This document shows positions 8,316-15,336 of a DNA stretch of 32,447 bases, in pieces. Within the stretch, counting starts at the first letter, position 1; each line of letters begins with the position of its first letter. The translations under genes were made by a program, and so were the position numbers. The notes beneath the pieces were generated by a model that had not been told where the DNA came from, did no database searches, and saw only the letters and a list, made by a program, of their open reading frames with translations. The stretch is from the NCBI GenBank assembly GCA_945834475.1, contig CAMAHK010000019.1, positions 1-32,447 on the forward strand, in the 5' to 3' direction. Source of the stretch: an uncultured Verrucomicrobiota bacterium (GTDB lineage: Bacteria > Verrucomicrobiota > Kiritimatiellia > RFP12 > UBA1067).

Positions 8316-8495
8316 TCTGCTAAGCTCCGTCCTGTTTTTGCAGTTTCCTGCGCAAGGACATCCGCGTTTCTCAGCGGATTAACTCGCTCCCCGGCCCATG
8401 AGCCCCCTTGCGAATCTTCCTTGCCGCAAGGACCGTCCGGACGCCTCTCTTATTATACCCGGGATCGTCCGGTTCAATTCCTGAAAGGTGTCCGT

Positions 8496-8504
8496 ATTAT
8501 ACCA
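8496..8504 (-). promoter_or_regulatory. Extended -10 promoter for the two small genes
   Basis: TGG-TATAAT on the minus strand would start transcription near 8489 and leave a leader of about 230 nt before the ATG at 8256. A second TATAAT without the TG element lies at 8452-8457. The stretch 8284-8500 shows no convincing gene. It holds small GC-rich stems such as CCTTGCGGCAAGG. Confidence 0.45.
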
Positions 8505-8547
8505 CATCCCATTCACTGTGTGCTGATCAAATTTGCAGTCGCAAAAG

Positions 8548-8650
8548 CCCCCACGCCGAGGCAAGGTAACAGCCGACGTACCCGACGCGCCCCCGCGTCG
8601 AGGCAAGGTAACAGCCAAGTACCCGACGTGACCTCACGCCGAGGCGCTGC
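8548..8650. repeat. 42-bp tandem repeat, two full units and a partial third
   Basis: Unit 1 (8548-8589), unit 2 (8590-8631) and a partial unit 3 (8632-8650) share the core GAGGCAAGGTAACAGCC followed by GTACCCGACG. At the unit border CGACGCG pairs with CGCGTCG around a C4 loop, and at the second border CGACGTGA pairs with TCACGCCG, so each junction forms a hairpin flanked by GTACC and GGTAAC. Confidence 0.75.
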
Positions 8651-8652
8651 AC

Positions 8653-8681
8653 CGAACTAATCTATCAGATAGATCAATTCG
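8653..8681. repeat. Inverted-repeat element, copy 1
   Basis: The core AATCTATCAGATAGAT is a near-perfect palindrome (TCTATC-A-GATAGA) flanked by CGAA and TTCG, which extend the pairing. It is repeated at 8832-8860 with 20 of the first 22 bases shared. Confidence 0.6.
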
Positions 8682-8736
8682 ACATGGTCAAACCAACCCC
8701 AACCACACAATAGGAGCCTTCACACGTCCACGAACA

Positions 8737-8764
8737 CTCCTAAAGTATATATATACATTAGGAG
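8737..8764. repeat. 28-bp palindrome
   Basis: CTCCTAA and TTAGGAG enclose the perfect 12-bp palindrome GTATATATATAC, with a single A:A mismatch on each side. The whole 28 bp is self-complementary except for that pair. It lies in a gene-free stretch between the two copies of the TCTATC/GATAGA element. A protein-binding site or a cruciform are both possible. Confidence 0.6.
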
Positions 8765-8831
8765 GGTCCAAGACCGAATATCATAAACGAAATTATCATG
8801 ATCACTGTGTTCTTTGAATATACCGAAGAAC

Positions 8832-8860
8832 CGAACCAATCTATCAGATAGAATAGTTCA
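8832..8860. repeat. Inverted-repeat element, copy 2
   Basis: This is the second copy of the TCTATC-A-GATAGA palindrome found at 8653-8681. The flanks differ (GAAC and GTTC) but still pair with each other, so the inverted structure is conserved although the sequence has changed. Confidence 0.6.
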
Positions 8861-8902
8861 CCCCACCGGACAACCGCCGCGGAATCCGGCATACTCCGCG
8901 GC

Positions 8903-9067
8903 ATGTACGACTACGACAACTGCGCCATCATCACAATCGCCAACGGGCAGGCGCATCTGGACTGCACCTTCAACACCGACGCCATGGAGCCGATTCAGAT
9001 TTCATCGTATCACCACAACGGCTGGTACGCCTGCCAACACTGTCCCCTGCTCCGCCATGCCTTCTAG
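8903..9067 (+). pseudogene. Stop-interrupted reading frame of unknown family
   Basis: From the ATG at 8903 the plus strand encodes 54 residues beginning MYDYDNCAIITIANGQAH, with a protein-like mix of Tyr, Trp, His and Cys, including HHNGWYACQHC. A TAG at 9065 interrupts it. The same frame continues for about 30 codons (EIWDWWNAHVAGSIDLIDNQ) before further stops. The continuation also looks protein-like, so this may be the remnant of a longer gene or a stop-separated pair. No family is recognised, and no clear ribosome-binding site or promoter is seen. A 7-bp stem (CCGCGGA/TCCGCGG) lies just upstream. Confidence 0.3.
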
Positions 9068-9378
9068 GAAATCTGGGACTGGTGGAACGCCCACGTCGCG
9101 GGTTCAATCGACCTCATCGACAACCAATCCACCGCAAAATCACTATCTCATGAAGACGGGCGTCACCGGGGATGCGGTCATCGGAGGTACTGGAATACCT
9201 AGAAGTCGCACGCCCCGGCTAGCCCAAATTTAGATAAAATGACCCCAGCCGCAGTCTCGCTACTTCTGTGAAGATTTCCAGTTTTCCGATGACGGAGCGA
9301 AATTACGTTTTCGTTTTCTCTGCGCGTGTTCCAGCACGCGGTGCGACAGTCATCCGGTGCCCTGCCGCTGTTGCCAAT

Positions 9379-9425
9379 ATTATATCAAAACACCTCGAAT
9401 CGCGGGTACAGGCTCGCCAAATGAG
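9379..9425 (-). repeat. Direct repeat, copy 1 (end of DUF4160-like gene plus promoter-like box)
   Basis: The first 33 bp are almost identical to 9570-9602: a promoter-like TGA-TATAAT box on the minus strand and the segment CACCTCGAATCGCGGGTA. The following 14 bp are partly conserved. In this copy the sequence also encodes the C-terminal residues of the DUF4160-like protein. Confidence 0.75.
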
Positions 9426-9511
9426 ATATGCACATGAACAGGTTCAAGAGGCTCACACTCGTCCGACCAGAAGTAGACGAGATAAGGTCCCATCTTAAAA
9501 ACCCGAGGCAT
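9380..9511 (-). CDS. DUF4160-family protein, short or truncated
   Basis: A 43-residue frame starts with ATG at 9511 behind a strong GGAGG ribosome-binding site. The sequence MPRVFKMGPYLVYFWSDECE followed by PVHVHISFGEPVP is the N-terminal signature of DUF4160 proteins (GxYxVYFWSNE...PxHVHV), small proteins often found in toxin-antitoxin-like pairs. Family members usually have about 80-95 residues. Here the frame ends within the direct repeat, so the C-terminal half is missing. Either the gene was cut when the repeat formed, or this is a minimal version. It is transcribed from the promoter-like box in the upstream repeat copy. Confidence 0.6.
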   Translation of the reverse strand: MPRVFKMGPYLVYFWSDECEPLEPVHVHISFGEPVPAIRGVLI

Positions 9512-9569
9512 TCTCAAAACCTCCGTTGCGAGAAAAACGAATAATCAGATGAGCCATCGACTCGACGAG

Positions 9570-9616
9570 TATTATATCAAAACACCTCGAATCGCGGGTA
9601 GAGTTTCTCAAATGAG
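9570..9616 (-). repeat. Direct repeat, copy 2, carrying the DUF4160 promoter
   Basis: This is the upstream partner of 9379-9425. Its minus-strand TGA-TATAAT box (9571-9579) would start transcription near 9564, about 53 nt before the DUF4160-like ATG. The rest aligns with the DUF4160 3' coding end but is 1 nt shorter and so frameshifted, as expected for the tail of a decayed second gene copy. Confidence 0.65.
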
Positions 9617-9666
9617 AAAATGGCTGTGAGGGGTGGGGAGGTCGAGAGACGGGTTAGGCAAAGAAA

Positions 9667-9690
9667 GGGCCACGGAAATCCGTGGCCCTG
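9667..9690 (-). terminator. Rho-independent terminator of fucI
   Basis: A perfect 10-bp stem AGGGCCACGG / CCGTGGCCCT with a 4-nt loop is followed on the minus strand by TTTCTTT. It lies 45 nt after the fucI stop codon. Confidence 0.85.
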
Positions 9691-9734
9691 TGCGATTACC
9701 CTGTCGCGGGCGAAACGCGCCGCTGTACGGGAAT

Positions 9735-11537
9735 TCAGTGGTTCGTCGCGTAGAGCGGACCGAAGTTCTTGCAGGCGCGGTAGTCGGCGCCCGTCGGATC
9801 GTCGGACGCGCCGAAGAGGCCCCAGCAGTGCGGCTGGAAGACCTGCTCTTCCGGCACGTTGTGCATCGCGACCGGGATGCGGAGCATCGAGGCGAGCGTG
9901 ATGAGGTCGGCGCCGACGTGACCGTAGACGATCGCGCCGTGGTTCGCGGCCCACGCGTTCATCACCGAGTAGACGTCCTTGAAGAAGCCCTTGCCCGTCA
10001 ACCGCGGCGTGAACCACGTGCACGGCCACTCGGGATTCGTACGCTCCATGAGCGTCTTGTTCTGCTTCGCGTCGAGCTCGACCGACCAGCCCTCGGCGAT
10101 CTGGAGGACGGGCCCCTGGCCCTTCACCGTCGAGATGCGGATCATCGTCAGCGGCATCCCCTTCGGCGTCAGGAACGAGCTCGAGAAGCCGCCGCCGCGG
10201 AAGTACTCGACACCCGCCGGCACCCACTCGGTCGCCTTCATCGTCGCATCGATGTCCTTCTGCGTGACCTCCCACCAGTTCTTGAAGACGCTCTTGCCCT
10301 TCTCCTTCATCGCGCCCGCCGCGTCAAGGCAGCAGCTGCCCGAGTTGAGGAGGTGGATGATGCCCTGCTTCGCGTCCTTCGGGAGGCCCTTGCCCGTCGC
10401 GCGCTTGACGGCCTCGTCGGACCAGTACGTGCGCACGTCGGCGAACATCGCGGCCTTATTCGTGAGGAGCCACAGCATGAGCATGCAGACGCCGTTCAAG
10501 ATGTCGTTCTCGGTCGCCATGATCATCGGCATCTTCTTGCCGTTCCAGTCGAAGGACGAGTTGCAGATCGCCTCCATGACGTCGCCGTTCGGCCAGTGGT
10601 CCGTCCACTGACGCTGCCCCTGGAAGCCGCCCGCGATCGCGTTGCGACCGACGGCCTCTTCGCCAAAGCCCATTTCCTTGAGCTTCGGATTGCCGACCAT
10701 CATGTCGCGGCAGATGATCGCCATCTTCGCGATGAACTCCCAGTCGGCGTCCTTCGCGGCGCGGCTCTTCTGGATGGCCTTCGGATTGTAGTCCTTGCCT
10801 TCCTTGCAGTACTTCTTCATCCACGCGAGGCACTTCTCGTACTCCTCCTTGTCGTAGATGCCCTCCTCGATGCGGCGGAGGATCTCGCACTCGTCCATGT
10901 TCTCCGTCGCGAGACCGAAGTAGTCGTTCATCATGTGGAAGTCGAGGAACGAACCCGGGATGCCCATCGCGGAGGAGCCGATCGAGAGATAGCTCTTGCC
11001 CTTCATCATCGCGACCGCGAGACCCGCCTTCGCGAAGCGGAGGATCTTCTCGGCGACGTCAGGGGCGATCTTCGCGGACTCGTCGCGGTTCTGCACCTCG
11101 TGGCCGTAGATGCCGTACGCCGGCATGCCGCGCTGCGCATAGCCCGCGAGCATGCACGCGAGATAGACCGCGCCGGGACGCTCCGTGCCGTTGAAGCCCC
11201 AGACCGCCTTCGGGATCGTCGTGTCGAGGTCCATCGTCTCGGTGCCGTAGCACCAGCACGGGGTGACGGAAAGCGACACGCCGACGTTGTTGTCGCGGAA
11301 CTTGTTCGCGCACATCGCCGCCTCGAAGCGTCCGCCGATCGTTGTGTCGGCGATCACGCACTGGACGGGCGTGCCGTCCGGGTACTGCAGATTGTCGCTG
11401 ATGAGCTTCGCGGCCGCCTGGGCCATTTCCATCGTCTGGTCCTCGAGGGACTCGCGGACGCCGCGCCGGCGGCCGTCGATGATCGGGCGAATGCCCACCT
11501 TCGGGAATCCATTGTGCGTAAACACAGTCTGAGCCAT
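9735..11537 (-). CDS. fucI: L-fucose isomerase
   Basis: The 600-residue cytosolic enzyme interconverts L-fucose and L-fuculose (and often D-arabinose and D-ribulose), the first step of fucose breakdown. It aligns along its length with E. coli FucI (591 residues): [17 protein letters not shown] near residue 14, [10 protein letters not shown] near 92, [14 protein letters not shown] near 113, [17 protein letters not shown] near 303. The metal-binding acids are E343 (ATEND) and D367 (FADVR), and the catalytic histidine is in [15 protein letters not shown]. The ATG has an AAAGGA ribosome-binding site. Fuculose kinase and aldolase genes are not adjacent, so this enzyme acts alone at this locus. Confidence 0.97.
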   Translation of the reverse strand: MAQTVFTHNGFPKVGIRPIIDGRRRGVRESLEDQTMEMAQAAAKLISDNLQYPDGTPVQCVIADTTIGGRFEAAMCANKFRDNNVGVSLSVTPCWCYGTETMDLDTTIPKAVWGFNGTERPGAVYLACMLAGYAQRGMPAYGIYGHEVQNRDESAKIAPDVAEKILRFAKAGLAVAMMKGKSYLSIGSSAMGIPGSFLDFHMMNDYFGLATENMDECEILRRIEEGIYDKEEYEKCLAWMKKYCKEGKDYNPKAIQKSRAAKDADWEFIAKMAIICRDMMVGNPKLKEMGFGEEAVGRNAIAGGFQGQRQWTDHWPNGDVMEAICNSSFDWNGKKMPMIMATENDILNGVCMLMLWLLTNKAAMFADVRTYWSDEAVKRATGKGLPKDAKQGIIHLLNSGSCCLDAAGAMKEKGKSVFKNWWEVTQKDIDATMKATEWVPAGVEYFRGGGFSSSFLTPKGMPLTMIRISTVKGQGPVLQIAEGWSVELDAKQNKTLMERTNPEWPCTWFTPRLTGKGFFKDVYSVMNAWAANHGAIVYGHVGADLITLASMLRIPVAMHNVPEEQVFQPHCWGLFGASDDPTGADYRACKNFGPLYATNH

Positions 11538-11567
11538 AGTGATTTTCCTTTCGAGTATAAAATCAAC

Positions 11568-11606
11568 GAGAAGTATTATACCAAAAATTATGATATACTA
11601 TTACTT
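11568..11606. promoter_or_regulatory. Overlapping divergent promoters of fucI and aspS
   Basis: On the minus strand TGG-TATAAT (11575-11583) drives fucI. On the plus strand TGA-TATACT (11591-11599) drives aspS. Only 13 bp separate the two -10 hexamers, so the -35 region of each falls on the -10 box of the other. Predicted starts are near 11568 and 11606. Both mRNAs have leaders with good ribosome-binding sites. Confidence 0.7.
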
Positions 11607-11626
11607 CAATTTGAGGAGACAATATT

Positions 11627-13432
11627 ATGCATCCGTATCGTACCCATACGTGTAACGAGCTCCGCGCGGCTGACGCGGGCAAGACTGTCAAGCTTTCCGG
11701 CTGGATGTACCGCTTGCGGGACCATGGCGGCATCCTGTTCGTGGACCTCCGCGACCACTATGGTCTGACGCAGATCGTCGTCCACCCGAGCCGCAGCTTC
11801 TTCGGCCTCGTCGAAAAGGCCCACCTCGAGAGCGTCATCACGGTGACGGGCGAAGTGAAGCTCCGCGAAGCGAACACGATCAACCCCGACCTCCCGACCG
11901 GAGAGATCGAGATCGAGGCGAACGAGCTCGTGATGGAATCTGCCTCCGACGTGACGCCCCTTTATATTCCGGATGAAAAGGCCGACGAGAGCGAAGACGT
12001 GCGTCTTCAGTACCGCTTCCTCGACCTCCGCCGCGAGAAGCTCCACCAGAACATCGTCCTCCGCTCGCAGGTCATCAAGTTTCTTCGCGAGCAGATGTGG
12101 GAAAAAGGCTTCAACGAGTTCCAGACGCCGATCCTGACGGCCTCCTCGCCCGAAGGCGCGCGCGACTACCTCGTGCCGAGCCGCATCCACCGCGGCATGT
12201 TCTACGCCCTGCCGCAGGCGCCGCAGATGTTCAAGCAGCTCCTCATGGTCTCGGGCTTCGACAAGTACTTCCAGATCGCGCCGTGCTTCCGCGACGAGGC
12301 CGCGCGCGCCGACCGCTCCCCGGGCGAGTTCTACCAGATGGATATCGAGATGAGCTACGTCACGCAGGACGAGATCTTCGCGGTCGTCGAAGACGTCGTC
12401 GGCAAGACGTTCAAGAAGTTCTCGACTTGGGTCTGCAACGAGGCTCCGTGGCCGCGCATCAAGTACCGCGATGCGATGATGACGTACGGTTCCGACAAGC
12501 CGGACCTCCGCAACCCGCTCAAGTGGTTCAACATGAGCGACTTCTTCGCGAAGGCCGATTTCAAGGCGTTCGCGGCGTGCGTCGCGAACGGCGGCCTCGT
12601 CAAGGGCCTGCTCGTCAAGGGCATCGTCGGTGTCGAGGCGCGTACGTGGTTCGACAAGCGCGAGGCGTTCGTCAAGGAGAACGGCGGCAAGGGCCTCGGC
12701 TACATTTCCTGGACGAAGGAAGGCGAGCTCAAGGGCCCGATCGCGAAGTTCCTCTCCGCCGATCAGCTCGAGGAGATGAAGAAGCTCTCCGGCATGGAGC
12801 CCGGGGACGCGCTCTTCTTCATGGCCGCCGACGTCGACGAGTGCAACCGTCTCTCGGGTCTCGTCCGCACCGACATCGCCAACCACCTCACGAACAACAT
12901 CTGCGAGAAGAACTGCTACAAGTTCTGCTGGATCGTCGACTTCCCGTTCTTCGAGAAGGATCCCGAGACCGGCAAGATCATCTTCTCCCACAACCCCTTC
13001 TCGATGCCGCAGGGCGGCCTTGAGGCGCTCAACACGAAGGATCCGCTGACGATCGAGGCCTACCAGTACGACGTCGTCTGCAACGGCATCGAGCTCTCCT
13101 CGGGCGCGATCCGCAACCACCAGGTCGAGGTCATGTACAAGGCGTTCGAGATCGCCGGCTACACGAAGGAAGACGTCGTCAAGAAGTTCGGCGCCCTTCA
13201 CCGCGCGTTCCAGTTCGGCGCCCCGCCCCACGGCGGCATCGCCCCGGGCGTCGACCGCATGGTCATGCTCCTCACCGACACGCCCAACATCCGCGAAGTC
13301 ATCGCCTTCCCGATGAACCAGAAGGCTCAGGACCTCCTGATGGGCGCGCCGAACTACGTGACCGAGCAGCAGCTCCGCGAACTCCACATCAAGATTCGCG
13401 GCACTGGCAGCGAGGTCGAAGCGAAGGCCTAA
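11627..13432 (+). CDS. aspS: Aspartyl-tRNA synthetase
   Basis: The 601-residue enzyme charges tRNA with aspartate. The OB-fold anticodon-binding domain lies at the N-terminus ([20 protein letters not shown] at about 15-35). Class II motif 2 appears as [20 protein letters not shown] near residue 223, and motif 3 as [18 protein letters not shown] near residue 530. Between them lies the GAD insertion typical of bacterial-type AspRS. A GAGGAG ribosome-binding site precedes the ATG. A GTAC-hairpin repeat and a terminator-like hairpin follow, and the CPBP protease and mtaB lie downstream on the same strand. Confidence 0.98.
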   Translation: MHPYRTHTCNELRAADAGKTVKLSGWMYRLRDHGGILFVDLRDHYGLTQIVVHPSRSFFGLVEKAHLESVITVTGEVKLREANTINPDLPTGEIEIEANELVMESASDVTPLYIPDEKADESEDVRLQYRFLDLRREKLHQNIVLRSQVIKFLREQMWEKGFNEFQTPILTASSPEGARDYLVPSRIHRGMFYALPQAPQMFKQLLMVSGFDKYFQIAPCFRDEAARADRSPGEFYQMDIEMSYVTQDEIFAVVEDVVGKTFKKFSTWVCNEAPWPRIKYRDAMMTYGSDKPDLRNPLKWFNMSDFFAKADFKAFAACVANGGLVKGLLVKGIVGVEARTWFDKREAFVKENGGKGLGYISWTKEGELKGPIAKFLSADQLEEMKKLSGMEPGDALFFMAADVDECNRLSGLVRTDIANHLTNNICEKNCYKFCWIVDFPFFEKDPETGKIIFSHNPFSMPQGGLEALNTKDPLTIEAYQYDVVCNGIELSSGAIRNHQVEVMYKAFEIAGYTKEDVVKKFGALHRAFQFGAPPHGGIAPGVDRMVMLLTDTPNIREVIAFPMNQKAQDLLMGAPNYVTEQQLRELHIKIRGTGSEVEAKA

Positions 13433-13473
13433 CCCCGTACCGCCGCCCGTCTCGGGCGCGGCGCTTCCAAGCA
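13433..13473 (+). repeat. GTAC-hairpin repeat, copy 1 (aspS 3' flank)
   Basis: This 41-bp element starts directly after the aspS stop codon. GTAC is followed by a 9-bp stem with a one-base bulge and a TCT loop (13440-13461). It aligns without gaps to the copy inside mtaB (14543-14583), with 34 of 41 bases identical. Confidence 0.75.
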
Positions 13474-13476
13474 GAG

Positions 13477-13980
13477 ATGACAAAACTTAAGTTCACATTG
13501 AAGGCCTGGCCGATGATCGCTCTTGCGACCATCGGCCTTTGTTATCTCACCCAGCTCGTCGCGGGCTGGTGTGGAATTGAGCTGAAGGAGCAGCAGAACG
13601 TCGACCTCATCCGAAAGATGGCAGGCTGGAACTTCGCGTTTCTGACGAACTGCGCGCTCGTTCTTGTCATCATGCCAATGATCGAAGAGGCGATCTTCCG
13701 AGGACTTCTCGCCAAACTCCCCGTCAGGCTCGTCTCCCCCCGCCTCCCTCATTCGGTCATTCGGTCATTCAGTTATTCGGTAATCGTTCTCTCCTCGGCG
13801 CTTTTCTCGGCTGCCCATTACTTCGGCCAGCCCTGGCCTGACAACGCCTTTCTCGCGCTCTTCTTCTTCGGCCTTGCCCAGTGTTGGCTCTACAAGAAGA
13901 CGAACATCTGGTGCGCGATGCTGAATCACGGCCTCTTCAACGCGACAAACCTGGTGCTCCTGTTCGTGGTGCCCCAATGA
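13477..13980 (+). CDS. CPBP-family intramembrane glutamic protease
   Basis: The 167-residue membrane protein carries the CPBP (Abi/Rce1-like) catalytic motifs: E70-E71 with R75 in EEAIFRG, H114 in SAAHYFG and H151 in MLNHGLFNATN. About four hydrophobic segments are seen. Bacterial relatives cut membrane or signal peptides, or act in bacteriocin self-immunity. The substrate here is unknown. The loop PHSVIRSFSYSV at residues 91-102 is encoded by a 9-bp tandem repeat and is probably an insertion. The start has only a weak AGAG ribosome-binding site formed by the end of the repeat element. The stop overlaps the mtaB start (ATGA), so the two are coupled. Confidence 0.88.
   Translation: MTKLKFTLKAWPMIALATIGLCYLTQLVAGWCGIELKEQQNVDLIRKMAGWNFAFLTNCALVLVIMPMIEEAIFRGLLAKLPVRLVSPRLPHSVIRSFSYSVIVLSSALFSAAHYFGQPWPDNAFLALFFFGLAQCWLYKKTNIWCAMLNHGLFNATNLVLLFVVPQ
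13508..13540 (+). terminator. Terminator-like hairpin within the CPBP 5' coding end
   Basis: GGCCGATGATCGC (13508-13520) pairs with GCGACCATCGGCC (13525-13537) with one mismatch and a TCTT loop, and is followed by TTTGTT. The shape and the position 75 bp after the aspS stop fit an intrinsic terminator, yet it lies inside the coding sequence of the CPBP gene (residues 11-21). Confidence 0.5.
13749..13785 (+). repeat. Tandem 9-bp repeat inside the CPBP gene
   Basis: Four imperfect units of TCATTCGGT run in a row. They keep the reading frame because the unit is nine bases long, and they encode the loop between the catalytic EEAIFRG helix and the helix with H114. Confidence 0.7.
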
Positions 13981-15224
13981 AAGTCTGCTTCGAAACCTTT
14001 GGCTGTCGCCTCAACCGTGCGGAAGCACTTGAGGAAGAGGCGAAATACATCGCCCGCGGCTGGGAGGTGACCGACTCGCACGCCGACGCCCACCTGATCA
14101 TCGTGCGCGGCTGTAGCGTCACGGCCCGCGCCCAGCACGACTGCGAAAAGACGATCGAACACCTGAAGCAAAAATACCCCCACGCCCGCGTGATCGTGAC
14201 GGGCTGCCTCCCCTCGGCAAACAAGACCTACAAGGTCAACCCAACACCCCTACGGAATGTCGCGTTTAGCAAGGACAACAACTCCGCACCCCCTATCCCC
14301 ACCCGCACGGCCCGTGCCTACCTGAAGGTCCAAGACGGTTGCAGCGGACACTGCGCCTTTTGTATCGTCCCCCAGTTCCGCGGCAAGTCGACCTCCATTC
14401 CCTTTGACACCCTCCTCGACAAGGCCAAACGCTTCCTCGACGCGGGCTACCACGAGATTGTCCTGACGGGCTGCAACCTCGTTCAATATAACGATAACGG
14501 CCGCCGTCTCCCCGATCTCCTCGCCGCCCTCGCAACCCTCATCCCCGTACCGCGGTGCGTCTCGCCCGCGGCGTATCCAAGCAACCCCAAACCCACCCCC
14601 TTTCGCGTTCGGCTGGGCTCGATTGAGCCAGGACCCGTCGCGCTCGACGTTGCTTCCGTCATGGCCGAACACCCGAACATCTGCCGCTTCCTGCACATTC
14701 CCGTCCAATCCGGCTCGAACCAGGTTCTCAAGGCGATGAAAAGGCCTTACACGGTTCATGATGTCGAGTCGCTGGTGGATTCAGCTCTTTCGAAGATGCC
14801 GCTGATCGGGCTTGGTTGCGATCTGATCGCCGGCTTCCCAGGCGAGACACCAAACGATCATTTCGCCTCCCTCGGCCTTCTCAAACGCCTCTCGTTCAAC
14901 AACGCCCACGTCTTCCCGTTTTCCAAACGGCCCGGGACACCTGCCGCCCTGTTGCTCAGCCAGATTACCCGCGAGATTCGTCATGGGCGTGCGCATGAAC
15001 TCGCGAACCTCATCCGTGCGCAACGAATCCAGTTTGCGAAGAAATTCATGAACAAGGACGTTGAAATCGTTCTGGAGAGCGAAGATCGCGGCACAGGCTG
15101 GACGAGCGAATACCTGCCATGCGAGATCCTCAACAAGAACCGCCTCACCGCGAAGCGCAAAGACCTCGTCCGCGTCCACGTCACCGACATCCATGAGGAT
15201 CGTCTTAAGGCGACTTTTGTCTAA
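13977..15224 (+). CDS. mtaB: tRNA (N6-threonylcarbamoyladenosine-37) methylthiotransferase, MtaB-type
   Basis: This 415-residue radical-SAM enzyme of the MiaB/RimO/MtaB family adds a methylthio group to t6A37 of tRNA. The N-terminal domain has the three iron-sulfur cysteines C10, C46 and C77 (FGCRLN, VRGCSVTARA, TGCLPS). The radical-SAM motif is C122-x3-C126-x2-C129 in GCSGHCAFC. Short linkers and HIPVQSGSNQVLKAMKRPY fit MtaB rather than MiaB, though this subtype call is less secure. I use the ATG at 13977, which overlaps the CPBP stop. Residues 190-202 are encoded by a GTAC-hairpin repeat and have no counterpart in the family. Confidence 0.9.
   Translation: MKVCFETFGCRLNRAEALEEEAKYIARGWEVTDSHADAHLIIVRGCSVTARAQHDCEKTIEHLKQKYPHARVIVTGCLPSANKTYKVNPTPLRNVAFSKDNNSAPPIPTRTARAYLKVQDGCSGHCAFCIVPQFRGKSTSIPFDTLLDKAKRFLDAGYHEIVLTGCNLVQYNDNGRRLPDLLAALATLIPVPRCVSPAAYPSNPKPTPFRVRLGSIEPGPVALDVASVMAEHPNICRFLHIPVQSGSNQVLKAMKRPYTVHDVESLVDSALSKMPLIGLGCDLIAGFPGETPNDHFASLGLLKRLSFNNAHVFPFSKRPGTPAALLLSQITREIRHGRAHELANLIRAQRIQFAKKFMNKDVEIVLESEDRGTGWTSEYLPCEILNKNRLTAKRKDLVRVHVTDIHEDRLKATFV
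14543..14583 (+). repeat. GTAC-hairpin repeat, copy 2, in frame within mtaB
   Basis: This 41-bp copy forms a 9-bp stem with a single bulged T and a TCT loop. Relative to copy 1 a C:G stem pair has become G:C, so the pairing is kept. It adds about 13 residues (RCVSPAAYPSN) between the radical-SAM core strands. Confidence 0.75.
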
Positions 15225-15265
15225 GCAAGGAAACGATTTCCTCCGTCATTATGGAATAAAGCACG

Positions 15266-15293
15266 AAAGGCGCTCGGAAGTCCGAGCGCCTTT
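15266..15293. terminator. Bidirectional terminator between mtaB and gdhA
   Basis: A perfect 12-bp stem AAAGGCGCTCGG / CCGAGCGCCTTT with a 4-nt loop lies 42 nt after the mtaB stop and 44 nt after the gdhA stop. The A/T ends of the stem give a short U-tract on either strand. Confidence 0.85.
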
Positions 15294-15331
15294 GGGTAGC
15301 ACCGCGGGCGAGGACGCACTGCGGTACAGAA
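15294..15331 (-). repeat. GTAC-hairpin repeat, copy 3, inverted
   Basis: The minus-strand sequence GTACCGCAGTGCGTC-C-TCGCCCGCGG matches copy 2 over 25 of 27 aligned bases, with one inserted base in the loop. It abuts the terminator between the convergent mtaB and gdhA genes. Confidence 0.7.
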
Positions 15332-15336
15332 TGTCT

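Noticed and set aside
8379-8618. 79-codon minus-strand frame beginning MAVTLPRRGG.
   Set aside because: It consists largely of translated 42-bp tandem repeat and runs through a promoter-like box.
8548-8650. Tandem units as a CRISPR array.
   Set aside because: The units follow each other without unique spacers, there are only two full copies, and no cas genes are nearby.
8814-9233. 139-codon plus-strand frame rich in Thr, Pro and Ser.
   Set aside because: Its composition is that of an out-of-frame translation. The overlapping frame from 8903 looks more like protein, and no ribosome-binding site fits.
9379-9616. Direct repeats as integron attC sites.
   Set aside because: They lack the inverted core sites and the long self-complementary structure of attC, and no integrase is present.
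9633-11768. 711-codon plus-strand frame opposite fucI.
   Set aside because: It is the antisense shadow of a gene with clear FucI motifs and is very rich in Arg, Leu, Ala and Val, as expected for high-GC antisense frames. Similar long frames opposite GH5, GDH, EIIC and aspS were dropped for the same reason.
15293-15306. GGGTAGCACCGCGG resembles the T-box core (GGTGGTACCGCG).
   Set aside because: It would have to act on a plus-strand gene downstream, but gdhA lies on the minus strand there, no specifier stem is seen, and the sequence is explained by the inverted GTAC-hairpin repeat.
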